DNA from: Zunongwangia sp. ESRF-bin46
Lineage (GTDB): Bacteria; Bacteroidota; Bacteroidia; Flavobacteriales; Flavobacteriaceae
Assembly (NCBI GenBank): GCA_002631855.1
Contig: NTLF01000017.1
Location: 1-64,000 of the forward strand
Direction of reading: 5' to 3'
Length of the DNA: 64,000 bases
Part shown: positions 50,825 to 59,605 of the stretch, piece after piece
Layout of the letters: each line of letters begins with the position of its first letter
How positions within the stretch are numbered: position 1 is the first letter of the stretch
Made by a program: the position numbers and the translations under genes
The notes under the pieces: model-generated
Database searches by the model: none
The model's input: only the letters and a program-made list of their open reading frames with translations
What the model was told of the DNA's origin: nothing

Positions 50825-51337
50825 ATGACGACCAAAATTCCAAAATCCCAATACGACTCTTATTTTGAACACTATATAAGTTTAGTTGAAGAGTACCCGC
50901 TGGATAAAGCATTAGCCTCTGGAATGCTAACAACAACCAATTTTTATGAATCCCTTTCCGAAGAAAATTGGGCTCATCGATATGCTGAAGGAAAATGGAC
51001 CCCAAAAGAAATATTACTGCACGTAATAGATACAGAGCGTATTTTTTGTTCTCGAGCCTTGCAAATAGCACGCTCTGAAAATACAGTATTATCTGGTTTT
51101 GATGAAAATTTATTTGCGGAAAATTCAAATGCAAATGAGCGTACGGCAGAAGATTTAATTAATGAATATATAAGTGTTCGCACCGCAACTATCTCTCTTT
51201 TTAAAAGTTTTTCTGAAAAAACAATGAACAATACCGGCGTGGCCAATGAAAAACCACTTTCCGTTCAAGCTGCAGGACATATAGTTTGTGGACACGAACT
51301 GCACCACATCAATATTATTAAAGACCGCTACCTGTAA
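50825..51337 (+). CDS. DinB-family protein
   Basis: 170 residues of the DinB/YfiT four-helix-bundle metalloprotein family: ILLHVIDTERIFCSRALQIA (first His ligand), then HELHHINIIKDRYL (two more His). The triad of His residues binds a divalent metal in related proteins; family members include bacillithiol or mycothiol transferases. The stop codon overlaps the next ATG by one base (TAATG), so it is coupled to the YihY gene. Substrate unknown. Confidence 0.92.
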   Translation: MTTKIPKSQYDSYFEHYISLVEEYPLDKALASGMLTTTNFYESLSEENWAHRYAEGKWTPKEILLHVIDTERIFCSRALQIARSENTVLSGFDENLFAENSNANERTAEDLINEYISVRTATISLFKSFSEKTMNNTGVANEKPLSVQAAGHIVCGHELHHINIIKDRYL

Positions 51338-52284
51338 TGAATGTTTTTTCTTTTTTAAAGAAAACGTATATAAGTTGGGACAAAAATGATCCTTGGGCAA
51401 AAAGCGCCGTGATTGCATATTATGCTTTGTTTTCATTACCATCATTATTAATGATAACAGTTCATATAGCCGGATTGTTTTATGGCCGCGAAGCCGTACA
51501 AGGAAGGATAACCGAAGAAATTGGGGGTTTAATAGGGCAGGGAAGTGCAGAAGCTATTGAAACGATGATTGCCAATGCTGCTCTTGAAGATAGTTCAATA
51601 ATTACAATTATATTAGGTGTTGGGATGCTGGTTTTCGCTGCAACAGGGGTGTTTTTTCAACTTCAAAAAGCTTTGAATGATATTTGGAGTGTTCGGGCTA
51701 AAGAAGAGGGGTTTGTAAATATTTTAAAAAGAAGAGCTACCTCTTTTGGACTTGTTTTGGCAATTGGATTGTTGCTTTTGATCTCCTTATTTATTTCGGC
51801 AGCAATTTCAGCGATAAGTAATTTGTTGAGTGATTATTACTCCGAAGCTTCTTCCGTTATAGTTACTATTTTAAATTTCCTCATTTCAGAAATATTCATC
51901 ACAGCATTATTTGCTTCTATTTTTACCATTTTGCCGGATGTAAAGATAAAATGGAAAACCACTTTATTGGGCGCTTTATTTACATCCTTATTATTTTTGG
52001 TAGGAAAATACATTATCGGTTTTTACTTTTCACAATCAAATCCCGCATCAGTTTATGGTGCTGCAGGAAGCGTAGTGCTTATTCTTCTTTGGGTATATTA
52101 TACGTGCCTTATCCTGTTTTTTGGAGCCGAACTTACTGTAAATTGGGCATTGTACAGGAAGATTAAAATAGTACCTACCAAACACGCTACGCTATCTTAC
52201 GAAAAAGAACTCGCCGAACTTAGGAACTACAAGGCCAAGATAGAAGAAGATCGTAAAAAAGCTGAAAAACTTAAGAACTGCTAA
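51337..52284 (+). CDS. YihY/BrkB-family inner-membrane protein
   Basis: 315 residues. About six membrane helices: residues 27-47 (IAYYALFSLPSLLMITVHIAG), 85-107, 130-153, 172-195, 206-229 and 236-260. The YihY/virulence-factor BrkB signature FFQLQKALNDIWSVRAKEEG and VYGAAGSVVLILLWVYYTCLI are present. The C-terminal tail is charged and helical. Translationally coupled to DinB. Function of the family is not firmly known; proposed transport or envelope roles. Confidence 0.93.
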   Translation: MNVFSFLKKTYISWDKNDPWAKSAVIAYYALFSLPSLLMITVHIAGLFYGREAVQGRITEEIGGLIGQGSAEAIETMIANAALEDSSIITIILGVGMLVFAATGVFFQLQKALNDIWSVRAKEEGFVNILKRRATSFGLVLAIGLLLLISLFISAAISAISNLLSDYYSEASSVIVTILNFLISEIFITALFASIFTILPDVKIKWKTTLLGALFTSLLFLVGKYIIGFYFSQSNPASVYGAAGSVVLILLWVYYTCLILFFGAELTVNWALYRKIKIVPTKHATLSYEKELAELRNYKAKIEEDRKKAEKLKNC

Positions 52285-52401
52285 GTCTTAATATCTTTAA
52301 CACACTTTAACCCAAGCTTAATACCAAACCTTTGGAAACACTAGTGAATAGGGCTATATTGTAACTGAACTGATTTATGAACGAAAGATAAAAATAATAT
52401 T

Positions 52402-52950
52402 ATGGACAAGAGAATAGCAATTATAGCAACAGATGGATTTGAAGAATCTGAATTAAAATCACCTAAAGAGGCGATGGAAAAAGAAGGTTTTACCGTTGAT
52501 ATCGTCAGCGAAGAAACCGGAACCATTAAAGCTTGGGCAGATGGAAACTGGAGTACAGAATACACTGTAGATAAAACCATCAATAACATCAATGCAAATC
52601 AATACCATGCACTGGTACTACCTGGTGGGGTAATCAATCCCGACAAGCTACGTAGAAACGAAGACGCATTGATTTTGGTGCGAGACTTTTTTAAGCAAAA
52701 GAAACCAGTTGCTGCAATTTGCCACGGACCTCAAGTATTGATTTCTGCAGATGTAGTTAAAGGAAGAAAAATGACTTCATTTAATTCCATCAAAGATGAC
52801 TTGATCAATGCAGGAGCAAATTGGGTAGACGAAGAAGTAGTTGTTGATGAAGGGTTTGTAACCAGTAGAAACCCAAATGACTTACCGGCATTTAATTCAA
52901 AATTAATTGAAGAGATAAAAGAAGGTAAGCATGAATTGCAACACGCTTAA
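52402..52950 (+). CDS. DJ-1/PfpI-family protein (type 1 glutamine amidotransferase-like)
   Basis: 182 residues, DJ-1/PfpI fold: IAIIATDGFEESELKSPKEA, then ALVLPGGVINPDKLR, and the nucleophile elbow AAICHGPQVLISA with the catalytic Cys. ITS-type segment GFVTSRNPNDLPAFN matches YhbO/PfpI. These proteins act as proteases, glyoxalases or stress-protective deglycase-like enzymes. Cytoplasmic; ended by a strong terminator. Confidence 0.94.
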   Translation: MDKRIAIIATDGFEESELKSPKEAMEKEGFTVDIVSEETGTIKAWADGNWSTEYTVDKTINNINANQYHALVLPGGVINPDKLRRNEDALILVRDFFKQKKPVAAICHGPQVLISADVVKGRKMTSFNSIKDDLINAGANWVDEEVVVDEGFVTSRNPNDLPAFNSKLIEEIKEGKHELQHA

Positions 52951-52974
52951 TAATTGATTATTAAGACACAAACT

Positions 52975-53004
52975 AAAAAGAGGCGGATTTTTCCGCCTCT
53001 TTTT
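52975..53004. terminator. Bidirectional terminator after DJ-1/PfpI gene
   Basis: AAAAAGAGGCGGA pairs with TCCGCCTCTTTTT over 13 bases, with a 4-base loop and T-runs in both directions, between convergent genes. Confidence 0.9.
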
Positions 53005-53012
53005 AATTTTAT

Positions 53013-53309
53013 TTATTCCTCTTCATCACCAGGTAATGGTTTTTCAGGGATTTCACTTATCGGTTCGGAATAATCTTCCACGTCATAATCATCTTCTTCA
53101 AATTTGGCCATAGTGTCTTCAAGTCGTGAGCTCACTTTTACCAAATAGATAGAATCTTCTGTACGCACTTCAACAGCATCTACCGTTTCATTTTTTGCAT
53201 TTTTAAAACGTATCACGTGGTCGTCGTCATACCCATCTGGATACTTCTCAACCAATAGCGATAGTATTTCTGGGGTCAATTTTTTAAAATCTACAATAAC
53301 TCGTTTCAT
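53013..53309 (-). CDS. Small acidic conserved protein
   Basis: 98 residues. The first 60 residues form a beta/alpha unit (VIVDFKKLTPEILSLLVEKY, VIRFKNAKNETVDAVEVR). The rest is very acidic (KFEEDDYDVEDYSE), ending with EEE. No signal peptide or membrane segment. I know similar short acidic proteins as conserved in flavobacteria without function. It lies downstream of aroB on the same strand (75-base gap). Confidence 0.82.
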   Translation of the reverse strand: MKRVIVDFKKLTPEILSLLVEKYPDGYDDDHVIRFKNAKNETVDAVEVRTEDSIYLVKVSSRLEDTMAKFEEDDYDVEDYSEPISEIPEKPLPGDEEE

Positions 53310-53384
53310 TTGTATTTACTGTTGTTGGTTTGTCTATTTATATCTTCAAAAATAAAAGAGATAATGGTATTTCAAAATATATTT

Positions 53385-54452
53385 TTAAAAATTTTCATAA
53401 TAATTAAAAGCTTCATGGATAAGTTCGTTTTTAACTGTACAGTTTATTTTATAATTGCCTATATCATGCAGCAATACAAAGTATACAGTCCCGCCACTAT
53501 TCTTTTTATCAAAAATCAATAATTTAATTATTTGCTCGATATCTTCTTTATTGAAAGAGACTTTTTTAAAGTTGCTCAAGATAACAGTTGTAATTTCATC
53601 TAATTTTTTCTTCGGAAACGAACAAAGCTCAGATGAAATATATGTTGCCAGTATCATACCAATAGCAATAGCTTCACCATGAAGTAACTCTTCTTTTGAA
53701 GCTTCTATAAAATATGACTCAATGGCGTGCCCAAGTGTATGACCGTAGTTTAATGTTTTCCTACGGCCTTTTTCCAGAGGGTCTTCAGTTACTACTTCAT
53801 TTTTAATTAAAACGGACTCCCAGATTAGATCACTGGCTTTAGGTGTATCGTTAACATTAAAATACTGTACTTTTTGCCAATACGCTTCAGAATGTATTAA
53901 ACCATGTTTTAGCATTTCAGCTAAACCGGAAGTTACATGGGCCTGCGGTAATGTATCTAAAAAAGCAATGTCAATAATTACTTGTATTGGTTTTTTTATA
54001 ACACCAACCTGGTTTTTTAAGCTTCCCAGATCGACACCATTTTTTCCACCTACCGATGCATCGACCATCGCCAATAGGGAAGTAGGGATGTTAATAAAAG
54101 AAATGCCTCGTTTAAAGGTACAGGCCACAAACCCACCAAGGTCTGTTACTACGCCACCTCCTAAATTAATAAGAAGGCTATTGCGGTCTGCTCCTTTTTC
54201 AGATAGTTTATTCCAAAGCTTTACACAGGTTGAAATGGTTTTATTGGTTTCGCCAGGGGGAATACAGAGTATTTCAGGTTCTTGGTTAAAACTTGTCTTT
54301 TTCAATACATAAGGAAGGCAAAGTTCTTTTGTATTCTCATCAGTTAAAATAAAAATTTTTGTAGGATTGAGGCTAGCTATTTGATTTTCAAAAACTTCCC
54401 AAGCATTCGTATCGCCACAAACTGAACCTTCTTTATTATTAAGTTGTTTCAT
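53385..54452 (-). CDS. aroB: 3-Dehydroquinate synthase
   Basis: Second step of the shikimate pathway; converts DAHP to 3-dehydroquinate using NAD+ and zinc. 355 residues. NAD-binding GGGVVTDLGGFVACTF (about 100-115), SLLAMVDASVGGKNGVD, and zinc-ligand motif RKTLNYGHTLGHAIESYF (His residues) are intact. It is divergent from the proline dehydrogenase gene, with the two -7 boxes nearly touching. Confidence 0.97.
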   Translation of the reverse strand: MKQLNNKEGSVCGDTNAWEVFENQIASLNPTKIFILTDENTKELCLPYVLKKTSFNQEPEILCIPPGETNKTISTCVKLWNKLSEKGADRNSLLINLGGGVVTDLGGFVACTFKRGISFINIPTSLLAMVDASVGGKNGVDLGSLKNQVGVIKKPIQVIIDIAFLDTLPQAHVTSGLAEMLKHGLIHSEAYWQKVQYFNVNDTPKASDLIWESVLIKNEVVTEDPLEKGRRKTLNYGHTLGHAIESYFIEASKEELLHGEAIAIGMILATYISSELCSFPKKKLDEITTVILSNFKKVSFNKEDIEQIIKLLIFDKKNSGGTVYFVLLHDIGNYKINCTVKNELIHEAFNYYENF

Positions 54453-54487
54453 CTATCAAAAACTGATTTCTGCTGTTTATTCATCGT

Positions 54488-54495
54488 CAAATCTA
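54488..54495 (-). promoter_or_regulatory. -7 box for aroB
   Basis: Minus strand TAGATTTG (exact TAnnTTTG), 35 bases before the aroB ATG. Confidence 0.5.
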
Positions 54496-54497
54496 AC

Positions 54498-54505
54498 TAT
54501 ATTTG
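54498..54505 (+). promoter_or_regulatory. -7 box for proline dehydrogenase gene
   Basis: TATATTTG (exact), 16 bases before the ATG at 54522 and two bases from the aroB box. It excludes the more upstream start at 54444. Confidence 0.55.
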
Positions 54506-54521
54506 CGCAGATTACATTTAT

Positions 54522-55697
54522 ATGGAAACGAATTTACTGTTTAATAATACTGAAATAGCGTTCAAGCTCAAATCTGATGCTGAAGTAGAGCGAGCGTACT
54601 TTTTGTTTAAAATGATAGCAAACGAACCTTTGGTGCGCATAGGCACGGCGGTTACTAAGTTTGCATTGAATATAAACCTTCCTGTAGAAGGGTTGATCCG
54701 TTCCACGGTGTTCGACCATTTTTGCGGGGGTGTAAGCGAAAAAGACTGTATGAACACGGTAGATGCTCTTTATAGAGCGAACGTATATTCAGTATTGGAT
54801 TATTCAGTAGAAGGGAAAGAGGATGAGGCTCAGTTTGATAAAACTATGGATAAAATAGTGGAACTGACCAGTTTTGCTCAAAATAAAAAAGCCATGCCTT
54901 TTGCTGTTTTTAAACCCACAGGTCTTGGCCGGTTTGAATTATGGCGTAAACAAACAGAAAACGAAACACTTACCAAGGAAGAGGAAGCCGAATGGAACCG
55001 AATTGTAAATCGTTATGAAACTGTTTGTAAAGCAGCAGACGACTGTGGAGTTTCACTCCTGGTAGACGCAGAAGAGTCTTGGATACAAGATGCTGCCGAT
55101 ACACTCTGTGAGCAAATGATGGAGAAATATAACAAAGAGCGAGTGGTTATTTTTAACACTTTACAATGTTATCGGTGGGACAGGGAAGAATATCTTCATA
55201 AGCTACATACAAAAGCCAAGGAGAAAAAATTTAGATTAGGTTTTAAAGTAGTTCGTGGGGCATATATGGAGAAAGAACACGAACGAGCAGAAGAAAATGG
55301 GTATCCAACTCCTATTTGTGAAAGTAAACAAGCCACTGATGATAATTTTAATCAGGTAACTAAATATATCCTAGATAACCTGAATGATATAACAATATAC
55401 ATAGGCACGCATAATGAAGTGAGCTGTTATTTGGCCATGGAAATCATGAAGACAAAAGAACTGGAGAAGAATGATGAGCGAGTTTGGTTTGGTCAATTAT
55501 ATGGAATGAGCGATAATATTAGTTACAATCTAGCCAGCGAAGGGTTTAATGTGTCTAAGTACATGCCTTTTGGCCCTGTAAAAGATGTTATGCCTTATTT
55601 AATACGTCGTGCCGAAGAAAATACTTCAGTTGCTGGACAAACGAGTAGAGAACTTATTTTACTCAAAAACGAACGCAAGCGTCGCGGCATTTTTTAA
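54522..55697 (+). CDS. Proline dehydrogenase
   Basis: FAD-dependent oxidation of proline to pyrroline-5-carboxylate. 391 residues from the ATG at 54522; the open frame is 26 codons longer, but the -7 box at 54498-54505 shows this is not translated. TIM-barrel motifs FAVFKPTGLGRFELW, VSLLVDAEESWIQDAAD, FRLGFKVVRGAYMEKE and the FAD-binding YMPFGPVKDVMPYLIRRAEE near the C-terminus are all present. Monofunctional, as usual in Bacteroidota (no PutA aldehyde-dehydrogenase part). It is a single gene. Confidence 0.95.
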   Translation: METNLLFNNTEIAFKLKSDAEVERAYFLFKMIANEPLVRIGTAVTKFALNINLPVEGLIRSTVFDHFCGGVSEKDCMNTVDALYRANVYSVLDYSVEGKEDEAQFDKTMDKIVELTSFAQNKKAMPFAVFKPTGLGRFELWRKQTENETLTKEEEAEWNRIVNRYETVCKAADDCGVSLLVDAEESWIQDAADTLCEQMMEKYNKERVVIFNTLQCYRWDREEYLHKLHTKAKEKKFRLGFKVVRGAYMEKEHERAEENGYPTPICESKQATDDNFNQVTKYILDNLNDITIYIGTHNEVSCYLAMEIMKTKELEKNDERVWFGQLYGMSDNISYNLASEGFNVSKYMPFGPVKDVMPYLIRRAEENTSVAGQTSRELILLKNERKRRGIF

Positions 55698-55812
55698 GAG
55701 TGTGTGTACTAGCTCCTTCAAAATTTGTATTTTTAGTTTTGTAACGATACAGTAGGGTATAGGCTTAATTGTGTTTACTCTTGTGTTGTGTGTAAGCAAG
55801 ACAAAAATTGCG

Positions 55813-56313
55813 ATGAAAACAAAACTGATTACAATAACATTAATATTAACAAGCATATCGCTATTAGGACAATCGGTTTCAAAAAGCGAATTGAAAAATA
55901 TCCTTAAGGAAACACTTACTAAATCTAGGGATTATGTATCAGGTGCGACTAACTCTTGGTTCTATAACAATAGTCAAAATGATTATAAAATTCAAGACAC
56001 TTTAACTTTTAGTATTGCTCGAAATTATAAAATAAATTATTGCAAAATAGTTAATTGGACTTTCTCCAAATGGAATAGTTTTCGTCTTGAATTCGCTGAT
56101 TACTGTGAGGAACCGCCAATAAAATCAGCTTCAAACGACAATGACTATTATGAGTTTATAATTGAGGAAAATGACGATATTGTATTTGTTTTATTAAAAA
56201 ATGTAAACGGAATTCAGGATAAATTTAAAGTTATTGAACTGACCGAAAACGAGCTGATTGATAGTGGAAATTACCAATTTGATTATACAATTAAACTGAA
56301 GCGAATAAAATAA
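55813..56313 (+). CDS. Orphan secreted protein of unknown function
   Basis: 166 residues from the ATG at 55813 (MKTKLITITLILTSISLLGQ, a signal peptide); a 14-codon GTG-started extension upstream is not used because it precedes the signal peptide. The mature part is polar: SELKNILKETLTKSRDY, GATNSWFYNNSQNDYKI, FSKWNSFRLEFADYCEEP and TENELIDSGNYQFDYTIKLK. No known domain. It is immediately followed by the second copy of the boundary element, so this gene plus element may be an inserted unit between two core genes. Confidence 0.78.
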   Translation: MKTKLITITLILTSISLLGQSVSKSELKNILKETLTKSRDYVSGATNSWFYNNSQNDYKIQDTLTFSIARNYKINYCKIVNWTFSKWNSFRLEFADYCEEPPIKSASNDNDYYEFIIEENDDIVFVLLKNVNGIQDKFKVIELTENELIDSGNYQFDYTIKLKRIK

Positions 56314-56330
56314 TGCCAGTACATATAACA

Positions 56331-56443
56331 TATAACCTTAATTGTGGCTATGGTTGTTTATCTAAATGAAATGTCATTCAAATTTCACTATCTTACCAAA
56401 TGAAATAAAATAACAACCTAAAAAGTTGCAACTGACGGTTATA
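56331..56443 (+). repeat. Nested inverted-repeat boundary element (copy 2)
   Basis: Outer arms TATAACC (56331-56337) and GGTTATA (56437-56443) are the same as copy 1 at 11611-11717 (113 against 107 bases). Inner arms GGTTGTT (56352-56358) and AACAACC (56412-56418) pair perfectly. AACTGACGGTTATAC (56430-56444) is identical to the reverse complement of 11610-11624. It begins about 18 bases after the orphan gene stop, the same relative position as copy 1. Confidence 0.6.
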
Positions 56444-56489
56444 CCAACCGTTGATTTTAATACGATAAGGAAAATATAAACAATCAACT

Positions 56490-57368
56490 ATGGATGTAGC
56501 CGAACTTATAGGTAAAGTATTTTTACCATTATCTCTTGCTATTATTATGTTAGGTATGGGAATGACTTTAGTTCCTGCCGATTTTACTAGAATTATAAAA
56601 TACCCCAAAGCAATTTTAATTGGTCTTACCAATCAGCTTATCTTTTTGCCTATTATTGGATTTTTATTGGCTATAGGTTTTAACCTAAACCCTGTAATGG
56701 CAGTTGGGGTAATGGTTTTAGCTAGTTGTCCTGGCGGTCCTACCAGTAATTTAATAACACAGGTTTGTAGAGGTAACATTGCATTATCGGTCACATTAAC
56801 TGCTATTGCTAGTATTGTAAGTATCTTAACAATACCATTTATTCTATCCTATGCGTTAGAATATTTTGGCAGTAACACAGATGTAGTTATTAAGCTACCC
56901 ATTATAGATACCATAATTCAAATAATGGGTATCACTGTGATTCCTATTTCGTTAGGAATGCTCATTCGTAAATACAAAACCAATTTTGCAATAGGAATGG
57001 AAAAACCTATGCGTATTGCTTCTACAGTTATTTTCATACTGGTTTTCGTCGCAGTGTTAGCTGCCAATGCTGACAAACTAGTAGACGGAATGAAAGCAGC
57101 GGGATTAGTTACATTAGTACTTAACATCGCTACTATGGGGTTAGGTTTTTTTACTGCTAGGCTGTTTAATTTAAATTTAAAGAACACCATTTCAATCACA
57201 ATTGAGAGCGGAATACAAAATGGAACCTTAGCACTCGTAATTGCAACTTCTATATTGAATAATGTAGAAATGGGTATTCCAATAGGAGCTTACGCTATAT
57301 GGATGTTTATAACTGGAGGTATTTTAATGTGGCAATTTGGAAAAAGAACAAATGTAGATTCTAAATAA
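56490..57368 (+). CDS. Bile acid:sodium symporter-family transporter
   Basis: 292 residues, about nine or ten membrane helices, SBF-like fold. Signature GMGMTLVPADFTRIIKYPKA near residue 20, the crossover motif VLASCPGGPTSNLITQVCRG (about 80-100), and ITIESGIQNGTLALVIATS near 235-255 match ASBT/NTCP-type or PanS-type transporters. It exchanges Na+ with an organic anion in related proteins. Substrate unknown. It stands alone after the boundary element. Confidence 0.93.
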   Translation: MDVAELIGKVFLPLSLAIIMLGMGMTLVPADFTRIIKYPKAILIGLTNQLIFLPIIGFLLAIGFNLNPVMAVGVMVLASCPGGPTSNLITQVCRGNIALSVTLTAIASIVSILTIPFILSYALEYFGSNTDVVIKLPIIDTIIQIMGITVIPISLGMLIRKYKTNFAIGMEKPMRIASTVIFILVFVAVLAANADKLVDGMKAAGLVTLVLNIATMGLGFFTARLFNLNLKNTISITIESGIQNGTLALVIATSILNNVEMGIPIGAYAIWMFITGGILMWQFGKRTNVDSK

Positions 57369-57418
57369 AACCAGTATCAAACTGAATGCTTCAGTATTCT
57401 TTAAAAGGATTATTCCGG

Positions 57419-57796
57419 TTATTCAAAAACCTGTTCCATTTTCTGTACTGTAGCTTTGTTTTTACAGTTTTCAACAGTCATTTTTAAACTTTTTTCTAAA
57501 ACTTCAGCTTCAATTTTATAAATCTTGCAGGAATCTAAGTCTGTATTACTTTCTGAAAACAAAACATCACCATTAACTAGCATTTCTGAAATTACCATAG
57601 TATCCAATTTCTCTTGTTTTAAAAACTGAAGTGTCGCTTCAGAAAAAACCCGCTCTTTGTTTCTTATATCTTTTAGTGTACGGGCGGTAGGACTATAATC
57701 ACAAGAAGTTTTTTTTCCGCTTAAAAAGAAGAAAAGGATAATTAGGCCAATGCCAAAACCTCCTAAGTAATAGGCAATTCTGTGAATTAATTTCAT
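57419..57796 (-). CDS. DUF4258-like small membrane-anchored protein
   Basis: 125 residues. One N-terminal membrane helix (about 6-26, RIAYYLGGFGIGLIILFFFL) followed by a basic-Cys segment SGKKTSCDYSPTARTLKDIRN and a short domain with LDSCKIYKIEAEVLEKSLKM. I recall this arrangement upstream or downstream of alanine dehydrogenase in flavobacteria under DUF4258, but I cannot confirm the family. It starts 16 bases after the ald stop and is in the same operon. Confidence 0.8.
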   Translation of the reverse strand: MKLIHRIAYYLGGFGIGLIILFFFLSGKKTSCDYSPTARTLKDIRNKERVFSEATLQFLKQEKLDTMVISEMLVNGDVLFSESNTDLDSCKIYKIEAEVLEKSLKMTVENCKNKATVQKMEQVFE

Positions 57797-57811
57797 AAAA
57801 AATGTACGTTT

Positions 57812-59011
57812 TTAAAAGAACAGCAAATTGATATCGCTGTAAGACATATCAAACCAATCGGCAACAGCTTTATTGGTTAAAATGCCGCGGTAAAAATACA
57901 AACCATTTTTTAATCCACCATCAAAACGGATGGCTTGTTCTAGGCCACCACACTCGGCAATTTCCAATAAATAAGGTGTAAAAATATTACTGATTGATAT
58001 TGAGGCTGTTTTTGGGTACCGGGCAGGAATATTGGGCACTCCATAATGTACTACATTGTGTTTAATTTGAGTAGGAGAGTCGTGGGTAGTCATATCTGAG
58101 GTCTCAAAACAACCGCCCATATCGATGCTGACATCAATAATAACAGCTCCTTTTTTCATTTTTTTTACCATTGCTTCAGTAACAATAATGGGAGATCTAT
58201 TTTTCCCACGAACTGCACCAATGGCAACATCGCATCGGCGTAGAGCTTTTAATAGGTTTTTGGGTTGTATGGTCGAAGTGTAAAACGTTTGGCCAATAGC
58301 AGATTGTAAAGCACGTAGCTTTGTAATGGAGCTATCAAACACTTTTATGTTGGCGCCTAGTCCCAATGCAGAACGTACAGCAAAATGTCCAACGGTGCCA
58401 GCACCAATAACAACCACTTCAACAGGTGGAACACCGCTTATATTTCCAAAAAGTAATCCGTTTCCTTTTTTGGCATTTACCATAATCTCTGAAGCGATTA
58501 ATACAGATGCGGTACCTGCAATTTCACTTAGTGCTTTTACGGCAGGATAACTATGGTCTTGCTCTTTAATAAACTCAAATGCTAAAGCAGTGATTTTTTT
58601 CTTGGATAGGGTGTCAAAATATTTTTTCTGCCTAGTTTTAAGTTGAAGCGCAGAGATAAGGACAGTCTTTGGGTTTATTAGTTCTAGTTCTTCAAGGGTA
58701 GGGGGTTCTACTTTTAAAATAAATGGGCAACCAAATACTTTTTTGGTGTCTTTGGTAAGTTGGGCTCCAGCTTCGCTATAATCTTTATCAGAAAACCCAG
58801 CTTCTTTTCCTGCTCCACTCTCAATTAAAACTTTATGGCCATTGGCAACGACAGCAGCAACAGCATCTGGCGTTAAACAAATACGTTTTTCTTGAAAATA
58901 CGTTTCTTTGGGAATGCCTATAAATAGGGCTCCCTTTTGGCGGGTAACCTCCAACGTTTCTTCTTGGGGTATTAATTGAGCTTTGGTAAAAGGAGACTTG
59001 GACTCGGTCAT
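57812..59011 (-). CDS. ald: Alanine dehydrogenase
   Basis: Reversible NAD-linked oxidative deamination of L-alanine. 399 residues, with an N-terminal extension of about 30 residues before the family core starts (FIGIPKETYFQEKRICLTPD). The NAD-binding VVIGAGTVGHFAVRSALGLGANIKVFD (about 207-233) and the VIIDVSIDMGGCFETSDMTTH motif place it in the alanine dehydrogenase/transhydrogenase family. The catalytic His region differs slightly (IKHNVVHYGVPNIPARYP). Co-transcribed with the DUF4258-like gene. Confidence 0.93.
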   Translation of the reverse strand: MTESKSPFTKAQLIPQEETLEVTRQKGALFIGIPKETYFQEKRICLTPDAVAAVVANGHKVLIESGAGKEAGFSDKDYSEAGAQLTKDTKKVFGCPFILKVEPPTLEELELINPKTVLISALQLKTRQKKYFDTLSKKKITALAFEFIKEQDHSYPAVKALSEIAGTASVLIASEIMVNAKKGNGLLFGNISGVPPVEVVVIGAGTVGHFAVRSALGLGANIKVFDSSITKLRALQSAIGQTFYTSTIQPKNLLKALRRCDVAIGAVRGKNRSPIIVTEAMVKKMKKGAVIIDVSIDMGGCFETSDMTTHDSPTQIKHNVVHYGVPNIPARYPKTASISISNIFTPYLLEIAECGGLEQAIRFDGGLKNGLYFYRGILTNKAVADWFDMSYSDINLLFF

Positions 59012-59074
59012 AGCAGGAATGGTTAGCAGCCCTAAGTTACATATTTAATTGGATATTGAAAAGAATAAAAATGA

Positions 59075-59605
59075 TTACCGAAAAAGATCTTTTACTTGTT
59101 GCCACAGTGTCTTTTTAGTCATAAGGTCTTCTTCAAACTCTTGTAAATCATTACCTCGAATTTTGTTAAATAATTTTGCACGTATAAGATAGACCGCAGG
59201 AACTAAAACCATCATTAAAGGAATAATGTAGTATAATTCTAATTCATCTAAGTTGTTACTCTCATTAATAATTCCCCATAACTGAAAAGCATACATAGCT
59301 ATTGGTATTAAAATAATCCAGTGCCACCAGTGTTTGCAGGTAAAAAACCATAATAGTAAAAGGTAAAGTGGGATAAACTTACCAAAAAAGTGCCATGCAA
59401 AAGTATACCAATCAAAAAAAGCAGTATGGTATGTAAAAAAAGAAGTTTCCCAAACTTGAGATGATGGAAAACTCTCATATGCATAAAATAAAAAAGGGGT
59501 TATAGCTATTAGAAAAACAACTACACCCCCAACGTATAATGATTTTTTATCCGTTTTGTGGTACTCGGATTTGATCTCTTTTGATTTGTTGTTCTGTTTG
59601 TCCAT
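59075..59605 (-). CDS. Membrane protein overlapping a small lipoprotein gene
   Basis: 176 residues from the ATG at 59603-59605 (an earlier in-frame ATG at 59657-59659 would add 18 residues but lie deep in the lipoprotein gene). N-terminus MDKQNNKSKEIKSEYHKTDK is charged; four hydrophobic segments follow, about 28-46 (VVVFLIAITPFLFYAYES), 73-92, 96-114 and 127-147. C-terminus is cytosolic and charged (DLQEFEEDLMTKKTLWQQVK). Its first 59 bases overlap the 3' end of a 46-residue lipoprotein in another frame. Function unknown. Confidence 0.78.
   Translation of the reverse strand: MDKQNNKSKEIKSEYHKTDKKSLYVGGVVVFLIAITPFLFYAYESFPSSQVWETSFFTYHTAFFDWYTFAWHFFGKFIPLYLLLLWFFTCKHWWHWIILIPIAMYAFQLWGIINESNNLDELELYYIIPLMMVLVPAVYLIRAKLFNKIRGNDLQEFEEDLMTKKTLWQQVKDLFR

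Noticed and set aside
57380-57394. ACTGA/TCAGT short inverted repeat as a terminator after the symporter gene
   Set aside because: The stem is only five bases, AT-rich and without a T-run.
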